This document shows positions 51,301-63,833 of a DNA stretch of 64,000 bases, in pieces (the stretch's first letter is position 1; every line of letters starts with the position of its first letter). This DNA comes from Eledone cirrhosa (lineage: Eukaryota > Mollusca > Cephalopoda > Octopoda > Eledonidae), in the NCBI GenBank assembly GCA_964016885.1, contig OZ024748.1:34719769-34783768 (forward strand), in the 5' to 3' direction. Made by a program: the position numbers and the translations under genes. The notes beneath the pieces were generated by a model that worked only from the letters and a program-made list of their open reading frames with translations, made no database searches and was not told the origin of the DNA.

Positions 51301-54300
51301 CGTCATTTAGAAGTGAGAAGAACTGCAGTGAAGTAGGAATAGCTAATAGCTTCTCCCTCAGTACTCAGGGAGATTCAGCATCTAGAACACGTCATTTAGA
51401 AGTGAGAAGAACTGCAGTGAAGTAGGAAGAGCTAGTAGCTGCTCCCTCAGCACTCAGGGAGATTCAGCATCTAGGACACGTCAGTTAGAAGTAAGAAGAA
51501 CTGCAGTGAAGTAGGAAGAGCTAGTAGCTGCTCCCTCAGTACTCAGGGAGATTCAGAATCTACATCACATCATTAGATTCAGCATCTAGAACACGTCAGT
51601 TAAAAGTGAGAAGAACTGCAGTGAAGTAGGAATAGCTAGTAGCTGCTCCCTCAGTACTCAGGGAGATTCAGCATCTAGAACACATCAGTTAGTAGTGAGA
51701 AGAACTGCAGTGAAGTAGGAATAGCTAGTAGCTGCTCCCTCTCTCAGTACTCAGGGAGATTCAGCATCTAGAACAAGTCAGTTAGAATTGAGAAGAACTG
51801 CAGTGAAGTAGGAATAGCTAGTAGCTGCTCCCTCTCTCAGTACTCAGGGAGATTCAGCATCTAGAACAAGTCAGTTAGAATTGAGAAGATCTGCAGTGAA
51901 GTAGGAATAGCTAGTAGCTGCTCCCTCCCCTAGTATTCAGGGAGATTCAGCATCTAGAACACGTCAGTTAGAAGTGAGAAGAACTGCAGTGAAGTAGGAA
52001 TAGCTAGTAGCTGCTCCCACCCTCAGTACTCATGGAGATTCAGCATCTAGAACACGTCAGTTACATGTGAGAAGAACTGCAGTGAAGTAGGAATAGCTAG
52101 TAGCGGCTCCTTCTCTCAGTACTCAGGGAGATTCAGTATCTACATTACATCATAGGAAGTGAGAAGATCTGCAGTGAAGTAGGAATAGCTAATAGCTGCT
52201 CCCTCTCTCAGTACTCAGGGAGATTCAGCATCTAGAACACATCAGTTAGAAGTGAGAAGAACTGCAGTGATTTAGGAATAGCTAGTAGCTGCTCGGTCAG
52301 TACTCAAGGAGATTCAGAATCTAGAACACGTCATTTAGAAGTGAGAAGAACTGCAGTGAAGTAGGAATAGCTAATAGCTTCTCCCTCAGTACTCAGGGAG
52401 ATTCAGCATCTAGAACACGTCATTTAGAAGTGAGAAGAACTGCAGTGAAGTAGGAAGTGCTAGTAGCTGCTCCCTCAGTACTCAGGGAGATTCAGCATCT
52501 AGGACACGTCAGTTACAAGTAAGAAGAACTGCAGTGAAGTAGGAAGAGATAGTAGCTGCTCCCTCAGTACTCAGGGAGATTCAGCATCTACATCACATCA
52601 TTAGATTCAGCATCTAGAACACGTCAGTTAGAAGTGAGAAGAACTGCAGTGAAGTAGGAATAGCTAGTAGCTGCACCCTCAGTACTCAGGGAGATTCAGC
52701 ATCTACATCACATCGATAGAAGTGAGAAGAACTGCAGTGAAGTAGGAATAGCTAGTAGCTGCTCGCTCAGTACTCAGGGAGATTCAGCATCTACATCACA
52801 TCATTAGATTCAGCATCTAGAACACGTCAGTTAAAAGTGAGAAGAACTGCAGTGAAGTAGGAATAGCTAGTAGCTGCTCCCTCAGTACTCAGGGAGATTC
52901 AGCATCTAGAACACATCAGTTAGTAGTGAGAAGAACTGCAGTGAAGTAGGAATAGCTAGCAGCTGCTCCCACCATCAGTACTCAGGGAGATTCAGCATCT
53001 AGAACACGTCAGTTGGAATTGAGAAGAACTGCAATGAAGTAGGAATAGCTAGTAGCTGCTTCCTCTCTCAGTACTCAGGGAGATTCAGCATCTAGAACAA
53101 GTCAGTTAGAAGTGAGAAGAACTGCAGTGATGTAGGAATAGCTAGTAGCTGCTCCCTCCCTCAGAGCTCAGGGAGATTCAGCATCTAGAACAAGTCAGTT
53201 AGAAGTGAGAAGGACTGCGGTAAAGTAGGAATAGCTAGTAGCTGCTCCCTCAGTACTCAGGGAGATTCAGTATCTAGAAAACGTCAGTTAGAAGTGAGAA
53301 GGACAGCAGTGTAGTAGGAATAGCTAGTAGCTGCTCCCTCCCTTAGAACTCAGGGAGATTCAGCATCTAGAACACGTCAGTTAGAAGTGAGAAGGACTGC
53401 AATGAAGTAGGAATAGCTAGTAGCTGCTCCCTCAGTACTCAGGGAGATTCAGCATCTAGAACACGTCAGTTAGAAGTGAGAAGGACTGCAGTGAACTAGG
53501 AATAGCTAGTAGCTGCTCCCTCCCTCAGAACTCAGGGAGATTCAGCATCTAGAACAAGTCAGTTAGAAGTGAGAAGAACTGCAGTGAAGTAGGAATGGCT
53601 AGTAGCTGCTGCCTCAGTACTCAGGGAGATTCAGCATCTAGAACACGTGAGTTAGAAATGAGAACTGCAGTGAAGTAGGAATAGCTAGTAGCTGATCCCA
53701 CCCTCAGTACTCAGGGAGATTCAGCATCTAGAACACGTCAGTTAGAAGTGAGAAGAACACCATTGAAGTAGGAATAGCTAGTAGCTTCTCCCTCCCTCAG
53801 AACTCAGGGAGATTCAGCATCTAGAACACGTCAGTTAGAAGTGAGAAGAACTGCAGTGAAGTACGAATAGCTAGTAGCTGTTCCCTCAGTACTCAGGGAG
53901 ATTCAGCATCTAGATCACATCAGTTAGTAGTGAGAAGAACTGCAGTGAAGTAGGAATAGCTAGTAGCTGCTCCCTCAGTACTCAGGGAGATTCAGCATCT
54001 AGAAGACGTCAGTTAGAAGTGAGAAGAACTGCAGTGAAGTAGGAAGAGCTAGTAGCTGCTCCCTCAGTACTCAGGGAGATTCAGCATCTACATCACATCA
54101 TTAGATTCAGCATCTAGAACACGTCAGTTAAAAGTGAGAAGAACTGCAGTGAAGTAGGAATGGCTAGTAGCTGCTCCCACCCCTAGTACTCAGGGAGAGT
54201 CAGCATCTAGAACACGTCAGTTAGAAGTGAGAAGAACTGCAGTGAAGTAGGAATAGCTAGTAGCTGCTCCCTCAGTACTCAGGGAGATTCAGCATCTAGA

Positions 54301-57300
54301 ACACATCAGTTAAAATTGAGAAGAACTGCAGTGAAGTAGGAATAGCTAGTAGCTGCTCCCTCCCTCAGAACTCAGGGAGATTCAGCATCTAGAACAAGTC
54401 AGTTAGAAGTGAGAAGAACTGCAGTGAAGTAGGAATGGCTAGTAGCTGCTGCCTCAGTACTCAGGGAGATTCAGCATCTAGAACACGTCAGTTAGAAGTG
54501 AGAAGTACTGCAGTGAAGTAGGAATAGCTAGTAGCTGCTCCCACCCTCAGTACTCAGGGAGATTCAGCATCTAGAATACGTGAGTTAGAAATGAGAACTG
54601 CAGTGAAGTAGGAATAGCTAGTAGCTGCTCCCTCAGTACTCAGGGAGATTCAGAATCTAGAACACGTCATTTAGAAGTGAGAAGAACTGCAGTGAAGTAG
54701 GAATAGCTAATAGCTTCTCCCTCAGTACTCAGGGAGATTCAGCGTCTAGAACACGTCATTTAGAAGTGAGAAGAACTGCAGTGCAGTAGGAAGAGCTAGT
54801 AGCTGCTCCCTCAGTACTCAGGGAGATTCAGCATTTAGGACACGTCAGTTAGAAGTGAGAAGAACTGCAGTGAATTCTGAAGAGCTAGTAGCTGCTCCCT
54901 CAGTACTCAGGGGATTCAGCATCTAGAACACGTCAGTTAGAAGTGAGAAGAACTACAGTGAAGTAGGAATAGCTAGTAGCTTCTGCTTCAGTACTCAGGG
55001 AGATTCAGCATCTAGAACACGTCAGTTAGAAGTGAGAAGAACTGCAGTGAAGTAGGAATTGCTGGTAGCTGCTTCTTCTCTCAGTACTCAGGGAGATTCA
55101 GTATCTACATTACATCATTAGAAGTGAGAAGAACTGCAGTGAAGTAGGAATAGCTAATAGCTGCTCCCTCTCTCAGTACTCAGGGAGATTCAGCATCTAG
55201 AATACGTGAGTTAGAAATGAGAACTGCAGTGAAGTAGGAATAGCTAGTAGCTGATCCCACCCTCAGTACTCAGGGAGATTCAGCATCTAGAACACGTCAG
55301 TTAGAAGTTAGAAGAACTGCAGTGAAGTAGGAATAGCTAGTAGCTGCTCCCTCCCGCAGAACTCAGGGAGATTCAGCATCTAGAACACGTCAGTTAGAAG
55401 TGAGAAGAACTCCATTGAAGTAGGAATAGCTAGTAGCTGCTCCCTCCCTCAGAACTCAGGGAGATTCAGCATCTAGAACACGTCAGTTAGAAGTGAGAAG
55501 AACTGCAGTGAAGTAGGAATAGCTAGTAGCTGTTCCCTCAGTACTCAGGGAGATTCAGCATCTAGATCACATCAGTTAGTAGTGAGAAGAACTGCAGTGA
55601 AGTAGGAATAGCTAGTAGCTGCTTCCTCAGTACTCAGGGAGATTCAGCATCTAGAACACGTCAGTTAGAAGTGAGAAGAACTGCAGTGAAGTAGGAAGAG
55701 CTAGTAGCTGCTCCCTCAGTACTCAGGGAGATTCAGCATCTACATCACATCATTAGATTCAGCATCTAGAACACGTCAGTTAAAAGTTAGAAGAACTGCA
55801 GTGAAGTAGGAATGGCTAGTAGCTGCTCCCACCCCTAGTACTCAGGGAGAGTCAGCATCTAGAACACGTCAGTTAGAAGTGAGAAGAACTGCAGTGAAGT
55901 AGGAATAGCTAGTAGCTGCTCCCTCAGTACTCAGGGAGATTCAGCATCTAGAACACGTCATTTAGAAGTGAGAAGAACTGCAGTGAAGTAGGAATAGCTA
56001 GTAGCTGCTCCCTCCCTCAGAACTCAGGGAGATTCAGCATCTAGAACAAGTCAGTTAGAACTGACAAGAACTGCAGTGAAGTACAAATAACTAGTAGCTG
56101 CTCCCTTGGTACTCAGGGAGATTCAGCATCTAGAACAAGTCAGCTAGAAGTGAGGAGAACTGCAGTGAAGTACAAATAACTAGTAGCTGCTCCCTTAGTA
56201 CTCAGGGAGATTCAGCATCTAGAACACATCAGTTAGAAGTGAGAAGGACTGCAGTGAAGTAGGAATAGCTAATAGCTTCTCCCTCAGTACTCAGGGAGAT
56301 TCAGCATCTAGAACACGTCATTTAGAAGTGAGAAGAACTGCAGTGAAGTAGGAATAGCTAGTAGCTGCTCCCTCAGTACTCAGGGAGATTCAGCATCTAG
56401 AACAAGTCAGTTAGAAGTGAGAAGAACTGCAGTGAAGTAGGAATAGCTAGTAGCTGCTCCCTCAGTACTCAGGGAGATTCAGCATCTAGAACAGGTCAGT
56501 TAGAAGTGAGAAGAACTGCAGTGAAGTACAAATAACTAGTAGCTGCTCCCTCAGTACTCAGGGAGATTCAGCATCTAGAACAAGTCAGTTAGAAGTGAGA
56601 AGAACTGCAGTGAAGTACAAATAACTAGTAGCTGCTCCCTTAGTACTCAGGGAGATTCAGCATCTAGAACACATCAGTTAGAAGTGAGAAGAACTGCATT
56701 GAAGTACGAATAGCTAATAGCCTCTCCCTCAGTCCTCAGGGAGATTCAGCGTCTAGGACACGTCAGGTAGAAGTGAGAAGGACTGCAGTGAATTCTAAAG
56801 AGGTAGTAGCTGCTCCCTCAGTACTCAGGGAGAGTCAGCATCTAGAACACGTCAGTTAGAAGTGAGAAGAACTGCAGTGAAGTAGGAAGAGCTAGTAGCT
56901 GCTCCCTCAGTACACAGGGAGATTCAGCATCTACATCACATCATTAGAAGTGAGAAGAACTGCAGTGAAGTAGGAATAGCTAGTAGCTGCTCCCTCAGTA
57001 CTCAGGGAGATTCAGCATCTAGAACACGTCAGTTAGAAGTGAGAAGAACTGCAGTGAAGTAGGAATACCTAGTAGCTGCTCCCTCAGTACTCAGGGAGAT
57101 TCAGCATCTAGAACACATCAGTTAGTAGTGAGAAAAACTGCAGTGAAATAGGAATAGCTAGTAGCTGCTCCCATCCTCAGTACTCAGGGAGATTCAGTAT
57201 CTAGAACACGTCAGTTAGAAGTGAGAAGAACTGCAGTGAAGTAGGAATAACTAGTAGCTGCTCCCTCTCTCAGTACTCAGGGAGATTCAGCATCTAGAAC

Positions 57301-60300
57301 AAGTCAGTTAGAAGTGAGAAGAACTGCAGTGACGTAGGAATAGCTAGTAGCTGCTCGGTCAGTACTCGGGGAGATTCAGCATCTAGAACACATCAGTTAG
57401 AAGTGAGAAGAACTGCAGTGAAGTAGGAATAGCTAGTAGCTGCTCGGTCAGTACTCAGGGAGATTCAGCATCTAGAACACGTCATTTAGAAGTGAGAAGA
57501 ACTGCAGTGACGTAGGAATAGCTAGTAGCTGCTCGGTCAGTACTCGGGGAGATTCAGAATCTAGAACACGTCATTTAGAAGTGAGAAGGACTGCAGTGAA
57601 GTAGTAATAGCTAATAGCTTCTCCCTCAGTACTCAGGGAGATTCAGCATCTAGAACACGTCATTTAGAAGTGAGAAGAACTGCAGTGAAGTAGGAATAGC
57701 TAGTAGCTGCTCCCTCCCTCAGAACTCAGGAAGATTCAGCATCTAGAACACGTCAGTTAGAAGTGAGAAGGACTGCAGTGAAGTATGAATAGCTAGTAGC
57801 TGCTCCATCCCTCAGAACTCAGGGAGATTCAGCATCTAGAACACGTCAGTTAGAAGTGAGAAGAACTGCAGTTAAGTAGGAATAGCTAGTAGCTGCTCCC
57901 TCCCACAGAACTCAGGGAGATTCAGCATCTAGAACAAGTCAGTTAGAAGTGAGAAGGACTGCAGTGAAGTATGAATAGCTAGTAGCTGCTCTCTCCCTCA
58001 GAACTCAGGGAGATTCAGCATCTAGAACACGTCAGTTAGAAGTGAGAAGGACTGCAGTGAAGTAGGAATAGCTAGTAGCTGCTCCCTCAGTCCTCAGGGA
58101 GATTCAGCATCTAGAACACGTCAGTTAGAAGTGAGAAGAACTGCAGTGAAGTAGGAATAGCTAGTCGCTGCTCCCTCAGTCCTCAGGGAGATTCAGCATC
58201 TAGAACACGTCAGTTAGAAGTGAGAAGAACTGCAGTGAAGTAGGAATAGCTAGTAGCTGCTCCCTCAATACTCAGGGAGATTCAGCATCTGCATCACATC
58301 ATTAGAAGTGAGAAGAACTGCAGTGAAGTAGGAATAGCTAGTAGCTGCTCCCACCCTCAGTACTCAGGGAGATTCAGCATCTAGAACACGTAAGTTAGAA
58401 GTGAGAAGAACTGCAGTGAATTAGGAATAGCTAGTAGCTGCTCCCTCAATACTCAGGGAGATTCAGTATCTAGAACACGTCAGTTAGAAGTGACAAGAAC
58501 TGAAGTGAAGTAGGAATAGCTAGTAGCTGCTCCCTTAGTACTCAGGGAGATTCAGCATCTAGAACACGTCAGTTAGAAGTGAGAAGAACTGCAGTGAAGT
58601 AGGAATAGCTAGTAGCTGCTCCCTCCCACAGAACTCAGGGAGATTCAGCATCTAGAACACGTCAGTTAGAAGTGAGAAGAACTGCAGTGAAGTAGGAATG
58701 GCTAGTAGCTGCTCCCACCCCTAGTACTCAGGGAGAGTCAGCATCTAGAACACGTCAGTTAGAAGTGAGAAGAACTGCAGTGAAGTAGGAATAGCTAGTA
58801 GCTGCTCCCTCCCTCAGAACTCAGGGAGATTCAGCATCTAGAACACGTCAGTTAGAAGTGAGAAGAACTGCAGTGAAGTAGGAATAGCTAGTAGCTGCTC
58901 CCTCCCTCAGAACTCAGGGAGATTCAGCATCTAGAACACGTCAGTTAGAAGTGAGAAGGACTGCAGTGAAGTAGGAATAGCTAGTAGCTGCTCCCTCAGT
59001 ACTCAGGGAGATTCAGCATCTAGAACAAGTCAGTTAGAAGTGAGAAGAACTGCAGTGAAGTACAAATAACTAGTAGCTGCTCCCTTAGTACTCAGGGAGA
59101 TTCAGCATCTAGAACACATCAGTTAGAAGTGAGAAGAACTGCAGTGAAGTACGAATAGCTAGTAGCTGCTCGGTCAGTACTCAGGGAGATTCAGAATCTA
59201 GAACACGTCATTTAGAAGTGAGAAGGACTGCAGTGAAGTAGGAATAGCTAATAGCTTCTCCCTCAGTACTCAGGGAGATTCAGCCTCTAGAAAACGTCAT
59301 TTAGAAGTGAGAAGAACTGCAGTGAAGTAGGAATAGCTAGTAGGTGCTCCCTCCCTCAGAACTCAGGGAGATTCAGCATCTAGAACACGTCAGTTAGAAG
59401 TGAGAAGGACTGCAGTGAAGTATGAATAGCTAGTAGCTGCTCCCTCCCTCAGAACTCAGGGAGATTCAGCATCTAGAACACGTCAGTTAGAAGTGAGAAG
59501 AACTGCAGTTAAGTAGGAATAGCTAGTAGCTGCTCCCTCCCTCAGAACTCAGGGAGATTCAGCATCTAGAACAAGTCAGTTAAAAGTTAGAAGGACTGCA
59601 GTGAAGTATGAATAGCTAGTAGCTGCTCCCTCAGTACTCAGGGAGATTCAGCATCTAGAACACGTCAGTTAGAAGTGAGAAGGACTGCAGCGAAGTAGGA
59701 ATAGCTAGTAGCTGCTCCCTCAGTCCTCAGGGAGATTCAGCATCTAGAACACGTCAGTTAGAAGTGAGAAGAACTGCAGTGAAGTAGGAATAGCTAGTCG
59801 CTGCTCCCACCCTCAGTACTCAGGGAGATTCAGCATCTAGAACACGTCAGTTAGAAGTGAGAAGAACTGCAGTGAAGTAGGAATGGCTAGTAGCTGCTCC
59901 CACCCCTAGTACTCAGGGAGATTCAGCATCTAGAACACGTCAGTTAGAAGTGAGAAGAACTGCAGTGAAGTAGGAATGGCTAGTAGCTGCTCCCACGGTC
60001 AGTACTCAGGGAGATTCAGCATCTATAACACGTCAGTTAGAAGTGAGAAGAACTGCAGTGAAGTAGGAATAGCTAGTAGCTGCTCTCTCAGTACTCAGGG
60101 AGATTCAGCATCTAGAACACGTCAGTTAGAAGGGAGAAGATCTGCAGTGAAGTAGGAATAGCTAGTAGCTGCTCCCTCCCCTAGTATTCAGGGAGATTCA
60201 GCATCTAGAACACGTCAGTTAGAAGTGAGAAGATCTGCAGTGAAGTAGGAATAGCTAGTAGCTGCTCCCTTCCCTAGTACTCAGGGAGATTCAGCATCTA

Positions 60301-61410
60301 TAACACGTCAGTTGGAAGTGAGAAGATCTGCAGTGAAGTAGGAATAGCTAGTAGCTGCTCCCTCAGTACTCAGGGAGATTCAGCATGTAGAACACGTCAG
60401 TTAGATGTGAGAAGTACTGCAGTGATGTAGGAATAGCAAGTAGCTGCTCCCACCCCCAGTACTCAGGGAGATTCAGCATCTAGAACACGTCAGTTAGAAG
60501 TGAGAAGAACTGCAATGAAGTAGGAACAGCTAGTAGCTGCTCCCACCCTCAGTACTCAGGGAGATTCAGCATCTAGAACACGTCAGTTAGAAGTGAGAAG
60601 AACTGCAGTGATGTAGGAATAGCTAGTAGCTGCTGCCTCAGTACTCAGGGAGATTCAGCATCTAGAACACGTCAGTTAGAAGTGAGAAATACTGCAGTGA
60701 AGTAAGAATAGCTAGTAGCTGCTCCCACACTCAGTACTCAGGGAGATTCAGCATCTAGAACACGTCAGTTAGGAGTGAGAAGAACTGCAGTGAAGTAGGA
60801 ATAGCTAGTAGCTGCTCCCTCAGTACTCAGGGAGATTCAGCATCTAGAACACGTCAGTTAGAAGTGAGAAGAACTGCAGTGAAGTAGGAATGGCTAGTAG
60901 CTGCTGCCTCAGTACTCAGGGAGATTCAGCATCTAGAACACATCAGTTGGATGTGAGAAGAACTGCAGTGAAGCGGGAATAGTTAGTAGCGGTTCCCACC
61001 CCAGTACTCAGGGAGATTCAGCATCTAGAACACGTCAGTTAGAAGTGTGAAGAACTGCAGTGAAGCAGGAATAGCTAGTAGCTGCTCCCCCCTCCAGTAC
61101 TCAGGGAGATTCAGCATCCAGAACACGTCAGTTAGAAGTGAAAAGAACTGCAGTGAAGCAGGAATAGCTAGTAGCTGCTCCCTCAGTACTCAGCGAGATT
61201 CAGCATCTAGTACACGTCAGTTAGAAGTGAGAAGAACTGCAGTGAAGCAGGTATAGCTAGTAGCTGCTCCCACCTCCAGTACTCAGGGAGATTCAGCATC
61301 TAGAACACTTCAGTTAGAAGTGAGAACCACTGCAATGAAGCAGAAATAGCTAGTAACTGCTCTCCCACCCCTCCCCCACCTCATCCCTCCAGTACTCAGG
61401 GAGATTCAGC
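45391..61410. repeat. Satellite array 2, 89-93 bp unit, about 175-180 copies
   Basis: Unit 'gaagtaggaatagctagtag', 'ctgctccctcagtactcagg', 'gagattcagcatctagaaca', 'cgtcagttagaagtgagaag', 'aactgcagt' (89 bp). Length variants insert 4 bp at the C/T-rich step ('cccaccctcag', 'ccctctctcag', 'ccctccctcag'). Another variant has 'atctacatcacatcattag' in place of the 'ctagaacacgtcag' part. Most units hold TCTAGA, AGTACT and CTGCAG palindromes and the short inverted repeat 'agcta-g-tagct'. Stops occur in all frames, so no long ORF exists. The left end abuts LINE e4, and the right end decays from about 61,000 ('aagcagg' variants) into a SINE fragment. Confidence 0.97.
46119..49620. repeat. Higher-order repeats of 1,282 bp and 922 bp within satellite 2
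   Basis: The unit order from about 46,119 to 47,400 repeats from 47,401 on with an offset of exactly 1,282 bp. For example, 'gaagagctaata' is at 46,209 and 47,491, and the fused 'catcattagattcagcatct' unit is at 47,070 and 48,352. A third block follows at an offset of 922 bp (47,778 and 48,700; 48,340 and 49,262), as if four units had been lost. Copies look nearly identical by eye, so these are recent block duplications. Confidence 0.88.
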
Positions 61411-61480
61411 TTGAGACAAGGTTTGGGAAGTCTGGTCTTTTGAACTACAACTGAGATCTGGACCAACAAAAGATTTTCAC

Positions 61481-61597
61481 CCTCAAATTCCAGTCTTGTC
61501 ACACTGAATCTCCCCGAGAACTACGTTATAGGAACATATCCTTGTGGAATGCTCAGCCACTTACACGTCAATTTCACGAGAAGGCTGTTTTATTGAT

Positions 61598-61598
<1 letters not shown>
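61481..61598 (+). mobile_element. 3' half of a tRNA-derived SINE
   Basis: 'cttgtcacactgaatctccc', 'cgagaactacgtta', 'gtggaatgctcagccactta' and 'cacgagaaggctgtt' correspond to the tail of the same SINE family as 21,026-21,335. The head is missing. It follows the satellite 2 edge after about 70 bp of unassigned sequence and is followed by (AC)n. Confidence 0.7.
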
Positions 61599-61633
<35 letters not shown>

Positions 61634-61945
61634 GATGAATGTGTGTGTTTGTATGTGTATGAATGCATGAGTGTGTGTATCTATGTGTGTGCGTGTATGT
61701 TTATGTATGTTTTTATGTGTGTCTATGTGTGTGTTTATTTGTGCGTGTGTGTGTATCTATGTAAGTGTATGTGTGTGTGTATATTTATGTATGTGTGTAT
61801 GTGTGTATGTATCTGTGTAAGTGTATGTGTGTATGTGTGTGTTTATTTGTGCGTGTGTGTGTGTGTATCTATGTAAGTGTATGTGTGTGTGTGTATCTAT
61901 GTGTTTGTGTATATTTATGTATGTGTGTATGTGTGTGTGTGTCAG
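61599..61945. repeat. (AC)n and imperfect (TG)n microsatellites
   Basis: Pure (AC)15 at 61,600-61,630, then TG repeats broken by TATG, TTTATG and CTATG words to 61,942. Cys-Val-Tyr-rich frames here are artefacts. From 61,946 to 62,315 I see no gene or known element. Confidence 0.95.
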
Positions 61946-62315
61946 AGCCGTGTGCAGTTTTGTTTTTCTTTGTAAAGTTTAGTCAACATTTTACCAAATA
62001 GTAAAAAATAAATTACTAAAACTATTTTATTGTTTCGAAGAATATGGAGACAGCATTGGTGATTGTTGGATAGACTGGTGGACTTTACTGACACTTTCTA
62101 CCTATGTCTACAGCACTTTATATATGTGTGTGTGGTATGGTAAGGCTTGTATGTGTGTTTAAATACATATATGTGTATGCGTGTGTTTCATTGTGTATTT
62201 CTCTCAGTATATGTAAGTGGATGTCTGTATGTGTTTGTATATGTGCCTGCTTTTGAGGTATGGTGTGTGGTGGTTCGATTCTCTCTCTTTCTCTTTCCCT
62301 CCCACTTTCTCTCTT

Positions 62316-62392
62316 TATATATATGTGTGTGTGTGTGTATGTGTGTGTGTGTGTGCGTGTGTGTGCGTGTGTATGTGTGTGTGTATGTGTAT
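62316..62392. repeat. TG/CG microsatellite
   Basis: Alternating purine-pyrimidine run of TA, TG and some CG. Between 62,393 and 62,722 the sequence is unassigned AT-rich DNA, with an AT palindrome-like 'acaattgtataattgtat' near 62,652. Confidence 0.9.
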
Positions 62393-62722
62393 TCGTGATA
62401 TGAATATGAATTAAACAGATATGAATTAAATTGCATGCTGATTTTATTTTCCAGGAGATAAGCTAAATCATATTCTTCCATTGCAACACACATTGTGTCA
62501 TTATGCATAACAACAACCTGAGAAAATAGTGATAGAAAGCAGCCGACACCGTGTTATACATAAACGAATATATTTAGAGAGAAAATTATGAGAAAAAATG
62601 GCCAAACTTGTATAAAATGACAGACAATTGGTAAAATGAAGGTGATAGTTATACAATTGTATAATTGTATAGGTGATTTATTTCAGACTCATCTCATGAT
62701 AAATATATGTGTATGACACTTC

Positions 62723-62724
62723 AA

Positions 62725-62760
<36 letters not shown>

Positions 62761-62816
62761 TTGTGCGTGTGTGCGCGCGCGTCTGTGTGTGCGTGTGTGT
62801 GCGTGTGTGTGTGTGT
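62723..62816. repeat. TA-TG-CG alternating run
   Basis: About 90 bp of nearly unbroken alternating purine-pyrimidine, including 'gtgtgtgcgcgcgcgtctgt'. Strong Z-DNA potential. From 62,817 to 63,100 only unassigned AT-rich sequence. Confidence 0.9.
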
Positions 62817-63100
62817 GAATAAAGGAATAGAAGAAAAAATCAACATCTCTTTTTTATTAATAATATAGCTTTTGTTGTGTAGTAACACTAACACACGTAT
62901 ATACAGACACTGCGACAGGTTTTTTCAATTGCATAGCATGTATGTACATATTACTCACGTCTATATACGTATATTATACACAGACAGAAATATATACATA
63001 TATGGACGTACTTATAATATATGTATGTACATATCCAATTATATGCGTCTGCAAACTTATAAATAGATATTATATCAACATAATAATAGTCACACAACCA

Positions 63101-63219
<119 letters not shown>

Positions 63220-63428
63220 TGCTTTTGGTAGGTGTTTTTGTTAAATAAGTTATGTATTTATTTATTCAAACAACAAAACAACCATTCAAACTAGCGTAAA
63301 CTTTAAAATTTCAAGGGAGGAAATACATTAAGTTCAATAGTCTGATAGACAGAAATAAGCAAATTTCTCAGCGATACCTTCTGCACGACGAATATATAGT
63401 TAAGTGGAGGTTAGTATTCTTAATGTAG

Positions 63429-63575
63429 CGTGTGTGTGTGTGTGTGTTTCTGGAGGAGGCAATCGGTTCTACATGAATTCTCAGTAGAAATGGTCACCGG
63501 TACGCTTCCTGGACCGTCACGTTGTATTCTTGAGCCAGACACTTCATTTCATGTTGCTTTTCAACGAAAGACTGG
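63429..63575 (+). mobile_element. Diverged tRNA-SINE fragment after a short (TG)n
   Basis: After 'gtgtgtgtgtgtgtgtg' (63,431) comes 'cgttgtattcttgagccaga' and 'cacttcatttcatgttgct'. This matches the mid-part of the SINE at 21,026 ('cattgtgaccttcagcaaga', 'cacttcacttcatgttgtt'). Head and tail are too diverged to place. From 63,576 to 63,833 nothing is recognised. Confidence 0.5.
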
Positions 63576-63833
63576 GGGGCTCTCTCAACGAAAACCCCTG
63601 CGAAATATTTTCTATATTTGCCCAGTATGAGATGTAGCAGAAAGCGAAATTGTGAAGATCACATGTCTAAAACAACCAATCAAAATAATACATTCGCCCA
63701 CGACTGATTTAAGGTGTTCAGCTTTTATTTGATTAGTAATTTTCTGTCCTATTTTAATGTAATTATATATAAAGGGGGTTACCATTAACATTATTTTGTA
63801 AAACCTGTGGTTAGAAAAAGCTATCTCACTTAC

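Noticed and set aside
45391..61410. CRISPR-like array
   Set aside because: Units are 89-93 bp and similar along their full length, with no unique spacers and no cas genes. It is a eukaryotic satellite.
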